DNA from: an uncultured Pelagibacteraceae bacterium
Lineage (GTDB): Bacteria > Pseudomonadota > Alphaproteobacteria > Pelagibacterales > Pelagibacteraceae
Length of the DNA stretch: 53,790 nucleotides
NCBI GenBank assembly: GCA_902522225.1
Contig: CABYUS010000003.1
Coordinates: forward strand, 1-53,790
Reading direction: 5' to 3'
This document shows positions 30,938-38,209 of this stretch, piece after piece. The notes under the pieces were generated by a model, which worked only from the letters and a program-made list of their open reading frames with translations, did not search any database and was not told the origin of the DNA. Made by a program: the position numbers and the translations under genes. The stretch's first letter is position 1. The number at the start of each line of letters is the position of its first letter.

Positions 30938-31973
30938 AAAATTAAGATCTCTTATTTTTAAACTTGATCCTGAGACCGCACATAACTTAGCGATCAAAGC
31001 TTTAAAGTTTAATAAAATTCCAAATTTTAGCGTAGATAAAAATCATCAAAGATATTTAGAAACAAAATTGTATGGTAAAAAAATTTCAAATCCAATTGGT
31101 GTTGCGGCAGGTTTTGATAAAAATGCTGAAGTTTATAATTCTTTGTTTAATTTAAATTTTGGATTTGTAGAAGTTGGCACTGTAACTCCATTAAAACAAT
31201 ATGGAAATCCAAAACCAAGAGTTTTTAGATTAGAAGAAGATGAAGCATTAATTAATCGCCTAGGCTTTAATAATTCTGGGGCAGATACAATAAGTAAATA
31301 TATTTCTGCCAATAAACCCAACGGTCTTTTAGGTGTAAATATTGGACCTAATAAAGACACAAAAGATAGATTAAATGATTATTTTTTATGTTTTAAGAAA
31401 TTCCATAACATTTGTGACTACTTAACTATTAATATTTCTTCCCCAAATACTGAAAATCTGAGAGACTTTCATGATAGTGAAAAACTAGATAATTTGCTTG
31501 GAGAATTAAATCAAGAAAGAATAAAAATAAAATCTAGTATTCCTTTGTTGGTAAAAATTTCTCCTGATATTAATCACGATCAAATAGCTAATATATGTAA
31601 AATTATTTTTAAAAATAAAATTAATGGAATTATTCTATCTAATACAACAGATAAGAACAGAGCAGAGCTTAAAAATTTATCTAAACATCAAAAAGGAGGA
31701 CTTTCAGGTAAACCTTTAGAGGTTCATTCAAATATTTTGATAAATAAGTTTTATAAAATTATAAAAAATAAAATCCCTATAATTGGAGTTGGTGGAGTAG
31801 ATAGTGGTAAGAGCGCATATGAAAAATTTATATCTGGAGCAAGTTTTGTACAATTATATACTGGCATGGTATACAGAGGCCCTAATGTGGTAAGCAAAAT
31901 ATCTAAAGAACTTACTGAAATTTTGAAAAGTAAAGGAATTAAAAATTATCAAGAAATAATAGGTACAAAATAA
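30930..31973 (+). CDS. pyrD: Dihydroorotate dehydrogenase, class 2
   Basis: PyrD oxidises dihydroorotate to orotate in pyrimidine synthesis. It is a membrane-associated flavoprotein that passes electrons to quinone. The N-terminal hydrophobic helix (FEKLRSLIFKLDPETAHNLAIKAL) marks class 2. IGVAAGFDKNAEVYN and FVEVGTVTPLKQYGNPKPRVFRL are canonical. The catalytic serine is in NISSPNTENLRD near residue 170. The FMN-phosphate loop is GVGGVDSGKSAYEKF. The 347-residue length is normal. It is translated from within the end of lysK. Confidence 0.95.
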   Translation: MFEKLRSLIFKLDPETAHNLAIKALKFNKIPNFSVDKNHQRYLETKLYGKKISNPIGVAAGFDKNAEVYNSLFNLNFGFVEVGTVTPLKQYGNPKPRVFRLEEDEALINRLGFNNSGADTISKYISANKPNGLLGVNIGPNKDTKDRLNDYFLCFKKFHNICDYLTINISSPNTENLRDFHDSEKLDNLLGELNQERIKIKSSIPLLVKISPDINHDQIANICKIIFKNKINGIILSNTTDKNRAELKNLSKHQKGGLSGKPLEVHSNILINKFYKIIKNKIPIIGVGGVDSGKSAYEKFISGASFVQLYTGMVYRGPNVVSKISKELTEILKSKGIKNYQEIIGTK

Positions 31974-31975
31974 AC

Positions 31976-32004
31976 TTGACCTATGAATAATGTCGTTTTA
32001 TAAG
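31976..32004 (+). promoter_or_regulatory. rpmB promoter predicting a near-leaderless mRNA
   Basis: TTGACC (31976-31981), a 17-base spacer and TATAAG (31999-32004) form one of the best sigma-70 type promoters in the window. It lies in the 41-base gap after pyrD. The expected transcription start, 6-8 bases past the -10, is at about 32010-32012, only three to five bases from the rpmB ATG at 32015. No Shine-Dalgarno is present. Confidence 0.65.
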
Positions 32005-32014
32005 CCGTACTATT

Positions 32015-32296
32015 ATGTCAAAAAAATGTGAATTAACTGGAAAAAATCCTTTAAAGGGTCATAACGTTAGTCACGCAAATAATAAAACGAAAAGAAGATT
32101 TTTGCCAAATTTAAAAAAAGTCAAATTTAAAAGTGAAATTTTAAAGAGAAGCTTAAGACTAACTGTTTCTAATGCAGGTGTGAGATCAGTAGATAAAAAA
32201 GGGAGTTTTGATGATTTTCTTAAAACTGCTAAAGCAAGATATTTATCTCTTAGATTAAAAAAGTTAAAAAAATCTTTAATCAGCAAATCAGCTTAA
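32015..32296 (+). CDS. rpmB: Ribosomal protein L28
   Basis: L28 is a small protein of the 50S subunit. The N-terminus [36 protein letters not shown] is diagnostic, and the length is 93 residues. It has KSGV-type features near the middle ([22 protein letters not shown]). It has its own promoter immediately upstream. Its stop overlaps the ATG of the following VUT-family gene by one base (TAATG), so the two are co-expressed. Confidence 0.96.
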   Translation: MSKKCELTGKNPLKGHNVSHANNKTKRRFLPNLKKVKFKSEILKRSLRLTVSNAGVRSVDKKGSFDDFLKTAKARYLSLRLKKLKKSLISKSA

Positions 32297-32850
32297 TGAA
32301 TAAAGTATTTCTCACTCTCTCATTTTTAATGGGATTGGTTGTTTTGACATCTAATTATTTAGTGCAGTTTCCAATTAAATATTATGGATTAGAAGAAATC
32401 TTAACTTACGGAGCATTTAGTTATCCTATAGCATTTTTGATTACAGATTTAGCAAATAGATCTTTTGGTAAGAGTGTTGCAAGAAAAATTGTATATATAG
32501 GATTTACAATAGGAATTTTATTTACCTTAATTTTTTCAACTAATTTTGCAGACTTGATATCTATAAGAATAGCAATTGGATCTGGAACAGCATTTATTAT
32601 TGCACAATTACTTGATGTTCAAATATTTGATCAACTTAGACAGAAAAAATGGTTTATTGCACCCTTAACTTCTTCATTAATTGGATCAACTGTTGATACC
32701 TTTTTGTTTTTCTCAATTTCTTTTTATGCAACTGGAGTTCCATGGGTCACTTTATCTTTAGGAGATTTAGCAGTAAAAATTTTTATAGCTTTAGTTATGT
32801 TAATACCATTTAGATTATTACTAGGCACTTTGAAAGCTGTTAAAGCTTAA
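32296..32850 (+). CDS. VUT-family (YhhQ-like) transporter, probable queuosine precursor uptake
   Basis: This is a 184-residue membrane protein with about six hydrophobic segments. It resembles the VUT/YhhQ family: SYPIAFLITDLANRSFGKSVARKIVYIGF at the front, then QLLDVQIFDQLRQKKWFIAPLTSSLIGSTVDTFLFFSISFY. E. coli YhhQ takes up the queuosine precursor preQ0, and alphaproteobacterial members are often annotated the same way. The substrate here is inferred from the family only. It is coupled to rpmB, and its last four bases overlap the convergent speB-like gene. Confidence 0.85.
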   Translation: MNKVFLTLSFLMGLVVLTSNYLVQFPIKYYGLEEILTYGAFSYPIAFLITDLANRSFGKSVARKIVYIGFTIGILFTLIFSTNFADLISIRIAIGSGTAFIIAQLLDVQIFDQLRQKKWFIAPLTSSLIGSTVDTFLFFSISFYATGVPWVTLSLGDLAVKIFIALVMLIPFRLLLGTLKAVKA

Positions 32851-33722
32851 TACAAAAATTTATAAGATAAAATTTTGTAGGCTAATTTAGCTACAAGGAA
32901 GTTATATGAATTAAAACCTTTTATAGGAGAAAGTTCATTTATATCAGCACCAACAATTTTAGAGTTTTTTGCGGCTATCTTAATAATATTTAAGGTTTCA
33001 TCCCAAAATAAACCACCAGGTTCTGGTGTTCCAGTTGCTGGCATAATGCTGGAATCGAATCCATCAACATCAAACGTTAAATAAACTGTTTTATTTTTTA
33101 TTAATTTCCTAAATTTAGAAAGGTTCCATTTATTTTTATCTTTTGCCCAAAATATATTAATTCTGGAAGAATTTTTTCTTAAGAAAGTGACTTCACTTTC
33201 AGAGATATTTCTTATGCCAAAAGAAATTATAGAAACATTTGGGTAATCTAAGCATCTTCGGATAGCAGAAGCATGTGAAAACTTTTCTCCATTATAGCTT
33301 TCCCGTAAGTCTGCATGAGCATCAAAGTGTAAAAGACAAATATCTTTATACTTTCTTGTAAATGGAGCAATACATCCAGGTGTTATTGAATGTTCCCCAC
33401 CAAAAGTCATAGGAAAAAGTTTTTTATCCAAAATTTCTTGATTTATTCTGGATATTTTATTGAGAGCTATTTTAATATTTTTTTCAATTTTGAATGGTTT
33501 TAAAGTTTTAATACCTATTTTTTTATAAGGTTCACAATTTAATTCTTCATCATAAAGTTCTACTTGATGAGAAGCTTTAATTATCTCTTTAGGTCCATTT
33601 TTAGTTCCACCACCGTAGCTAACAGTTTTTTCTAGACCAAATGGAACAACTACAACTTTTTCTCTAAAATTGAATTTATTATCAATCCCTAGAAAACCAT
33701 TTTTATTTGGAAGATATTTCAC
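32847..33722 (-). CDS. speB: Agmatinase/arginase-family ureohydrolase
   Basis: This binuclear-manganese enzyme removes urea from agmatine or a related guanidino compound. The metal motifs are all present: FGGEHSITPG, LHFDAHADLRESYNG and TFDVDGFDSSIMPATGTPEPGG. The last resembles agmatinase more than arginase. I chose the GTG at 33722, two bases after the upstream stop codon. The longest frame begins at ATG 33797 but would overlap that gene by 74 bases. It is the third gene of a polyamine operon. Arginase, guanidinobutyrase or aminopropylagmatine hydrolase activity cannot be excluded by eye. Confidence 0.87.
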   Translation of the reverse strand: MKYLPNKNGFLGIDNKFNFREKVVVVPFGLEKTVSYGGGTKNGPKEIIKASHQVELYDEELNCEPYKKIGIKTLKPFKIEKNIKIALNKISRINQEILDKKLFPMTFGGEHSITPGCIAPFTRKYKDICLLHFDAHADLRESYNGEKFSHASAIRRCLDYPNVSIISFGIRNISESEVTFLRKNSSRINIFWAKDKNKWNLSKFRKLIKNKTVYLTFDVDGFDSSIMPATGTPEPGGLFWDETLNIIKIAAKNSKIVGADINELSPIKGFNSYNFLVAKLAYKILSYKFLY

Positions 33723-33723
33723 T

Positions 33724-34767
33724 TTATTTAAATATTTTTGAGAAATTTTTTCTGTCTCTTTTTTCCCATTCACCTTTATGATAAGCATCACTTGCAATTA
33801 AAGGTAAAACACTAGTGGCTTCAGCAAAAACCATTTGCTCTTTAGTTACATCTACTTTACCCCAAGAACTAGCTTCTTTAAGTGTAGAGCTACTACAAGC
33901 ACCGTCTCTAGAGTCGGCCACAGTAATTTGAACAGCGTATTTATGCATATCAACTTCTTTTCCAAGAAGTTCAGCGCATATTACTGTGTCTTGAATGAAA
34001 TTTTTTGGAACTCCTCCCCCAATCATAAAAAGTCCTGAGCCTTTAGACCTTATTTTAATTTCAGTGAGTTCTCTAAATTCTCTTATAGAATCAATAGTCA
34101 TGTGATTTTTTGGATTTCTTTCTTGGTGCATAACCAGACCAAATCCTGCACTTGAATCAGTAAAAGCAGGACAAAAAATAGGAACATTATTGTCATATGC
34201 CATTTCAATTAAAGAACCTTTTTTTTTAGCGTTAGATTTTAAATATTTCCCAATTTCAAAAATAAACTCTCTTGATGTGTAGCTTCGAGGTTCAAGTTTG
34301 TCAGCTATCTCCCCAATAATCTTATCGCACATTTGAAGTTCATTTTCGTCGATATAGGTGTCATATATTCTATCAATATAATTATCTCTTAATTCAGTGT
34401 CATCTTGAAACTGCGATCCTTGATAATGCTTAAAACCAAGAGCTTCAAAGAAATCCATATCGATTATTGATGCACCAGTCGCAACTATTGCATCTACCAT
34501 ATTATATTTAATTAAATCTCTATAAATATGCATGCATCCTGCTGCGGAGGTAGAGCCAGCAAGTGTAAGGAATATTGTGCATTCCTTATCTTTTAACATA
34601 TCATTAAAAATGTTAGCTGCATTTGCGGTTTCTCTTGATACAAAAGACATTTTTTCCATTGAAGAAATAATCTCTCTTGCATCAAATTTTGTAATATCTA
34701 TATGTTCAACCTCTTTACTAAGAAGATCTTTTTTCCGATTATTATTTAAATTTTTATTATCTGACAT
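33724..34767 (-). CDS. Deoxyhypusine synthase-family protein, possible homospermidine synthase
   Basis: The protein (347 residues) belongs to the deoxyhypusine synthase family: AGSTSAAGCMHIYRDLIKYNMVDAIVATGASI, then CPAFTDSSAGFGL and IGGGVPKNFIQD. The SWGK motif near residue 300 holds the lysine that forms the imine intermediate in the eukaryotic enzyme, so the catalytic residue is kept. Bacteria lack eIF5A, so a small-molecule acceptor is expected. Relatives transfer the aminobutyl group to putrescine and make homospermidine. Its place between an ornithine decarboxylase-like gene and a ureohydrolase supports a polyamine role. Its ATG overlaps the decarboxylase stop by one base. Confidence 0.87.
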   Translation of the reverse strand: MSDNKNLNNNRKKDLLSKEVEHIDITKFDAREIISSMEKMSFVSRETANAANIFNDMLKDKECTIFLTLAGSTSAAGCMHIYRDLIKYNMVDAIVATGASIIDMDFFEALGFKHYQGSQFQDDTELRDNYIDRIYDTYIDENELQMCDKIIGEIADKLEPRSYTSREFIFEIGKYLKSNAKKKGSLIEMAYDNNVPIFCPAFTDSSAGFGLVMHQERNPKNHMTIDSIREFRELTEIKIRSKGSGLFMIGGGVPKNFIQDTVICAELLGKEVDMHKYAVQITVADSRDGACSSSTLKEASSWGKVDVTKEQMVFAEATSVLPLIASDAYHKGEWEKRDRKNFSKIFK

Positions 34768-35945
34768 TAAGCAACAAGAAACTCTTTCAATGCTTCTTTG
34801 TTATACATCGTCATTATAGGATCATCTTCTACTTCAAATATATTATCTGAATAAAAGCCATTAAACTGAGTTCTAAAAGTCAATCCATATGCACCTAGCT
34901 GTCCTAGTTCAATATAATCGTTTTCTTTAATATTATTTGGTAGCACAAAAGGTCCTTTCATATAGTCCATGCTATCACATGTAGGTCCAAAAAAATCAAA
35001 TGATGTTAACTTTTTAGATACAACTCTACTACTTGTAATTAATCTAGAAGGGTAAACAATATTAGGTACTCCTGCATCAAAGAGTGTTCCATATGTTCCA
35101 TCATTTATATAAAGTTTTTGTTTCTTTCTTAAGTTGACCCTTACAATTGTTGATCCACTTTCAGCAACAATAGCTCTTCCTGGTTCACATATTATATCTG
35201 GAAGTTTTTCTAAATTTAATTCTGCTAAACCTTTTTTTATTTCTTTAAAATATATATTAAGTGATTGAGGAATTAAGTCAGGATATATCGTTGGGAAGCC
35301 ACCCCCAATATTAATTATATCAGGAGTAATTTTTGTTTTTTTTATTATATATTTTAATTCAGAAATACCTTTAGTGTAAGAAATTGGATGCATACATTGT
35401 GATCCAACATGAAAACTTAAGGCAATTTTTTTTGCATATTGCTTCGTTAATCTTAGCAATCCAATAGCTTCAGACGTTAAAGCTCCAAACTTTTTAGATA
35501 AGTCTATTTCAGCATGCTCATTAGAAACAGCTACTCTTACATGTAATTCTAAATCATTTGCTTTATTTGTGCTCTCTAATATTTTTATTAATTCATCTTT
35601 AGTATCCAATGAAAAAGCTTTAATTCCATGTTTAAAGTATGCTTCATTTATATCTTCACGACTTTTTACTGTATGCATGAATGAGCATTTAGCTTCAGGA
35701 TTAATTTTTTTAATTGCCTCAATTTCTTTAATCGAAGCTATATCAAAGTTATTAATTCCACTATCAACCAATGTTTTTAAAACAATTGGATGAGGGTTAG
35801 TTTTAACTGCATATAAGACTTTACCTGGGAATTTGTTTTGAAAAAATTTTGATGCCAATTGTATAGATTTTTTTCTAATACAATATACAGGTTCTGTCGG
35901 TTTCAGTTGATTAACTAGATCATCAACTGATTTAAATTTTTGCAT
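34767..35945 (-). CDS. Ornithine/lysine decarboxylase-type PLP enzyme (fold III)
   Basis: The 392-residue protein is an alanine-racemase-fold decarboxylase. The PLP lysine is Lys48 in LYAVKTNPHP. Further blocks are FHVGSQCMHP, NIGGGFPTIYPD and CEPGRAIVAESG. FGPTCDSMD near residue 320 carries the cysteine typical of ornithine decarboxylase; diaminopimelate decarboxylase has a different sequence there. It most likely makes putrescine from ornithine, perhaps also cadaverine from lysine. It is the first gene of the polyamine operon. The start is well defined by TGAGGT at 35951-35956, five bases upstream, which is unusually strong for this window. Confidence 0.9.
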   Translation of the reverse strand: MQKFKSVDDLVNQLKPTEPVYCIRKKSIQLASKFFQNKFPGKVLYAVKTNPHPIVLKTLVDSGINNFDIASIKEIEAIKKINPEAKCSFMHTVKSREDINEAYFKHGIKAFSLDTKDELIKILESTNKANDLELHVRVAVSNEHAEIDLSKKFGALTSEAIGLLRLTKQYAKKIALSFHVGSQCMHPISYTKGISELKYIIKKTKITPDIINIGGGFPTIYPDLIPQSLNIYFKEIKKGLAELNLEKLPDIICEPGRAIVAESGSTIVRVNLRKKQKLYINDGTYGTLFDAGVPNIVYPSRLITSSRVVSKKLTSFDFFGPTCDSMDYMKGPFVLPNNIKENDYIELGQLGAYGLTFRTQFNGFYSDNIFEVEDDPIMTMYNKEALKEFLVA

Positions 35946-35969
35946 TTATTACCTCAAAAAAAATTTAAT

Positions 35970-36002
35970 AAAAAAAAACTGCACAACTTTTATGCAATTT
36001 TT
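35970..36002 (-). terminator. Hairpin with T tract in the decarboxylase leader
   Basis: On the minus strand AAAAATTGCA and TGCAGTTTTT (arms at 35993-36002 and 35974-35983) form a 10-pair stem with one G-T wobble and a nine-base loop. The T tract continues to 35970. It looks like an intrinsic terminator 25-30 bases before the decarboxylase ATG, so it could act as an attenuator or stop stray transcription. A TATACA (36002-36007) overlaps its edge, so it might lie outside the transcript. Confidence 0.4.
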
Positions 36003-36032
36003 GTATAAGAACAGCATTTATGCGTTAAGTGC

Positions 36033-36093
36033 GACAATGTAAAGTAAAATATTTAGGATTGTAATTTATGAAACTTTACCTATATAGATTGTC
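36033..36093 (+). promoter_or_regulatory. Structured regA leader (bulged hairpin ending at the start codon)
   Basis: GACAATGTAAAGT (36033-36045) can pair with ACTTTAC (36073-36079) and ATTGTC (36088-36093). The eight bases CTATATAG (36080-36087) loop out between the two 3' segments. This gives 13 pairs whose base abuts the regA ATG at 36094. The 27-base loop region contains an AGGA and the ATG of a tiny ORF. It is visible sequence complementarity; the folded RNA and its function are inference. Confidence 0.5.
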
Positions 36094-36109
36094 ATGGTTG
36101 AGACTGTAA
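36068..36109 (+). CDS. Possible 13-residue upstream ORF overlapping the regA start
   Basis: An ATG at 36068 has an ideal AGGA (36055-36058) nine bases upstream. It encodes MKLYLYRLSWLRL and ends with TAA at 36107-36109, in a different frame from regA. It runs across the 3' arm of the leader hairpin and past the regA ATG at 36094, which itself lacks a Shine-Dalgarno. Ribosomes on this ORF would melt the hairpin and could reinitiate on regA. It is leucine-rich, but so short that chance cannot be excluded. Confidence 0.35.
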   Translation: MKLYLYRLSWLRL

Positions 36110-36657
36110 TTATAAACAAAATCGCTGATTTTAATGATAAAAGCTTGCTTATAGTGGACGATGATAATCCATTTAGAGAAAGGCTAGCAAGAGCTATGGA
36201 AAAAAAAGGGTTTGAGGTGACTCAAGCTGAGGGTGTAAAAAAAGGAATAGAGTCAGTTAAAGTGAAAAAACCTGCTTTTGCAGTAGTAGATCTACGACTT
36301 AACGATGGAAATGGACTAGAAGTTGTTAAAGAACTTCAGACTTCAAATTCAAAAAGTAGAATTGTAATGTTAACAGGTTATGGAAATATACCTACAGCAG
36401 TTGCAGCAATTAAAGAAGGAGCAATTGATTATTTAGCAAAGCCTGCTGATGCAGATGATGTAGAAAAAGCTTTGTTAGCTGATCCTGAGGCTAAAGCCCC
36501 TCCACCAGAAAATCCAATGTCTGCAGATAGAGTTAAATGGGAACATATTCACAGGGTTTTCGAATTATGCAATAGAAACGTTTCTGAAACTGCAAGAAGG
36601 CTTAAAATGCATAGACGAACATTGCAAAGAATTCTATCTAAAAGATCTCCTAAATAA
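36094..36657 (+). CDS. regA: ActR/RegA-type redox response regulator
   Basis: This is a two-domain response regulator of 187 residues. The receiver domain has the acidic pair in LLIVDDDNPFRERLARAMEKKGFEV, the phospho-acceptor Asp in FAVVDLRLNDGNGLEV, MLTGYGNIPTAVAAIKEGAIDYLAKPAD with the conserved Thr and Lys, and a proline-rich hinge (AKAPPPENPM). The C-terminal Fis-type helix-turn-helix (WEHIHRVFELCNRNVSETARRLKMHRRTLQRILSKR) is nearly invariant in RegA/ActR/PrrA. These regulators control respiration and redox genes with the kinase RegB/ActS, which is not in this window. ATG 36094 is the only good start, because the frame is closed at 36085. Confidence 0.95.
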   Translation: MVETVIINKIADFNDKSLLIVDDDNPFRERLARAMEKKGFEVTQAEGVKKGIESVKVKKPAFAVVDLRLNDGNGLEVVKELQTSNSKSRIVMLTGYGNIPTAVAAIKEGAIDYLAKPADADDVEKALLADPEAKAPPPENPMSADRVKWEHIHRVFELCNRNVSETARRLKMHRRTLQRILSKRSPK

Positions 36658-37201
36658 ACTTTCTCAATTTAAATATTTGTGAAGATAAAATTGTTAATAT
36701 TAATAATTTATAAAATTCTACTAATAAAAAAGGTTTTGCACCAATATTAAATATATCAATAAAACTTTTTTCTACTCCTATAAAATTCCAAAGCCAAAGT
36801 AGTCCCATAATATAGATTATACTTACAGAGAATAACAAATAAAAGAAAACATAAAAATAATTATTACCTTTTTTAAAAAATCCAGCTGCAAAACTTGCAA
36901 AAATAAAGCCAATTAAATATCCACTTGTAGGCCCTGTTAAATATATAATTCCCCCTCCTTTTGCAAAAACAGGCATGCCAAGCATTCCTTCTATTAAATA
37001 AACTATTACAGTAATTGTTGCTAATTTGTATCCTAAAGACATACCTAAAAGTAAAACTGCAAAGGTTTGCATTGTTGTAGGCACTGGAGCATAAGGAGTC
37101 TGAATTTTTGCAGATAAAGTTAGAATTAAAGTGCCCAAAAAAATTAATACAACAGATTTAAATATATTTGTTTGCTCTTTATTATAAATATTTTCCATCA
37201 T
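36650..37201 (-). CDS. bioY: Biotin transporter BioY (S component)
   Basis: BioY is the substrate-binding membrane protein of the ECF-type biotin uptake system. The 183 residues form about six membrane segments. Landmarks are SAKIQTPYAPVPTTMQTFAVLLLGMSLGYKLA and FAKGGGIIYLTGPTSGYLIGFIFASFAAGFF, both diagnostic for BioY. No bioM/bioN energising genes are adjacent, though BioY can work with a shared ECF module or alone. Its 3' end overlaps regA by eight bases, and it follows the ABC ATPase gene by 28 bases. Confidence 0.93.
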   Translation of the reverse strand: MMENIYNKEQTNIFKSVVLIFLGTLILTLSAKIQTPYAPVPTTMQTFAVLLLGMSLGYKLATITVIVYLIEGMLGMPVFAKGGGIIYLTGPTSGYLIGFIFASFAAGFFKKGNNYFYVFFYLLFSVSIIYIMGLLWLWNFIGVEKSFIDIFNIGAKPFLLVEFYKLLILTILSSQIFKLRKFI

Positions 37202-37229
37202 TTAGATTACTATTATAAACTAAATTTTT

Positions 37230-38159
37230 CTAGCTTTTTGTGAGACTTAAAAATACATCTTCTAAATCACCGTCATCTGTAGATAAATCTAATATTCTTA
37301 CTCCATTTTCTTCAATGAGTTTTATAATTTGATCTATTTTTAACTCATTTTTATCATAACTTAAATTTATTTCATTATCTGTTGATGATATCACTTTTAA
37401 AGTTTTAAATTTTTTTGTATCTATATTAACTTTGTTACTTATCTTAATAAATATTTTCTTTATTTTAATTTTTTCCAGAAGTTTTTTAGTAGTATCAAGT
37501 GCTACTAAATTTCCTTTATTTAATATTCCTATTCTATCGCACATTTTTTCAGCTTCTTCTAAGTAGTGTGTAGTAAGAATTATAGTTACACCTTCTTTAT
37601 TTAAAGTTTTAACATTTTCCCATAGATTTTGTCTTAATTCTACGTCCACACCAGCGGTAGGCTCATCCAGTATGATAATTGGAGGTTGATGTACTAGAGA
37701 CTTCGCAACCATTAAACGTCTTTTCATTCCTCCAGATAAACTTCTAGCATAGCTTTTGGCTTGTTTTTCCAGAGATACCAATTTTAAAATATTTGATGTA
37801 ATTCTATCTTTCTTTTTTACTCCGTACAATCCAGCCTGAAGATCTAAAAGACTTTCTGGAGTAAAAAAGGGATCTAAGTTTATATCTTGTGCAACAATTC
37901 CAATAGAAGCTCTAACTTGTCTTGGATTTTTATCCAAGTTAAAACCCCAAACTTCAACAAAGCCTGAGGTTTTAATAACAGAGCCAGATAGTATATTTAT
38001 AAAAGTTGTCTTACCGGCTCCATTAGGTCCAAGAAGACCAAATATTTCACCTTGTTGCACGTTTAAGGTTAAATTTTCAATAGCAGTTACAGGAATAGAT
38101 CCTTTTTTTTTATAAGTTTTATTTAAATTTTTAACTGTGAGTACATTTTTTTTGTTCAT
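37230..38159 (-). CDS. ABC-2 type transporter ATP-binding protein
   Basis: This is an ATPase subunit of 309 residues. Walker A is GPNGAGKTTF, the signature motif is LSGGMKRRL, and Walker B is PPIIILDEPTAGVD; the switch histidine is in LTTHYLEEAEKMCDRIG. It resembles the DrrA/NodI/CcmA-like group that pairs with ABC-2 permeases. A C-terminal extension of about 80 residues (after ALDTTKKLLEKIK) is typical of that group. No permease gene is adjacent. BioY downstream is an ECF S component, for which this type of ATPase is not the normal partner. The substrate is unknown. Confidence 0.85.
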   Translation of the reverse strand: MNKKNVLTVKNLNKTYKKKGSIPVTAIENLTLNVQQGEIFGLLGPNGAGKTTFINILSGSVIKTSGFVEVWGFNLDKNPRQVRASIGIVAQDINLDPFFTPESLLDLQAGLYGVKKKDRITSNILKLVSLEKQAKSYARSLSGGMKRRLMVAKSLVHQPPIIILDEPTAGVDVELRQNLWENVKTLNKEGVTIILTTHYLEEAEKMCDRIGILNKGNLVALDTTKKLLEKIKIKKIFIKISNKVNIDTKKFKTLKVISSTDNEINLSYDKNELKIDQIIKLIEENGVRILDLSTDDGDLEDVFLSLTKS

Positions 38160-38172
38160 AAGAAACTATACC

Positions 38173-38200
38173 TTTATAACATTCAACAGATTTAAGGTAA
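38173..38200 (-). promoter_or_regulatory. Possible promoter of the ABC ATPase gene
   Basis: On the minus strand TTACCT (38195-38200), 16 bases and TATAAA (38173-38178) are in promoter spacing. Transcription would start about six bases before the ATG at 38159. This is a moderate match in AT-rich sequence. Confidence 0.35.
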
Positions 38201-38209
38201 CATAATAAT

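Noticed and set aside
33723..33797. N-terminal extension of speB to the ATG at 33797
   Set aside because: It would overlap the end of the DHS-like gene by 74 bases and adds residues without family resemblance. The GTG at 33722, two bases after the upstream stop, is more plausible.
36014..36023. GCATTTATGC palindrome in the decarboxylase/regA spacer as an operator
   Set aside because: Four-base arms with a two-base centre are too common in AT-rich DNA to support a claim.
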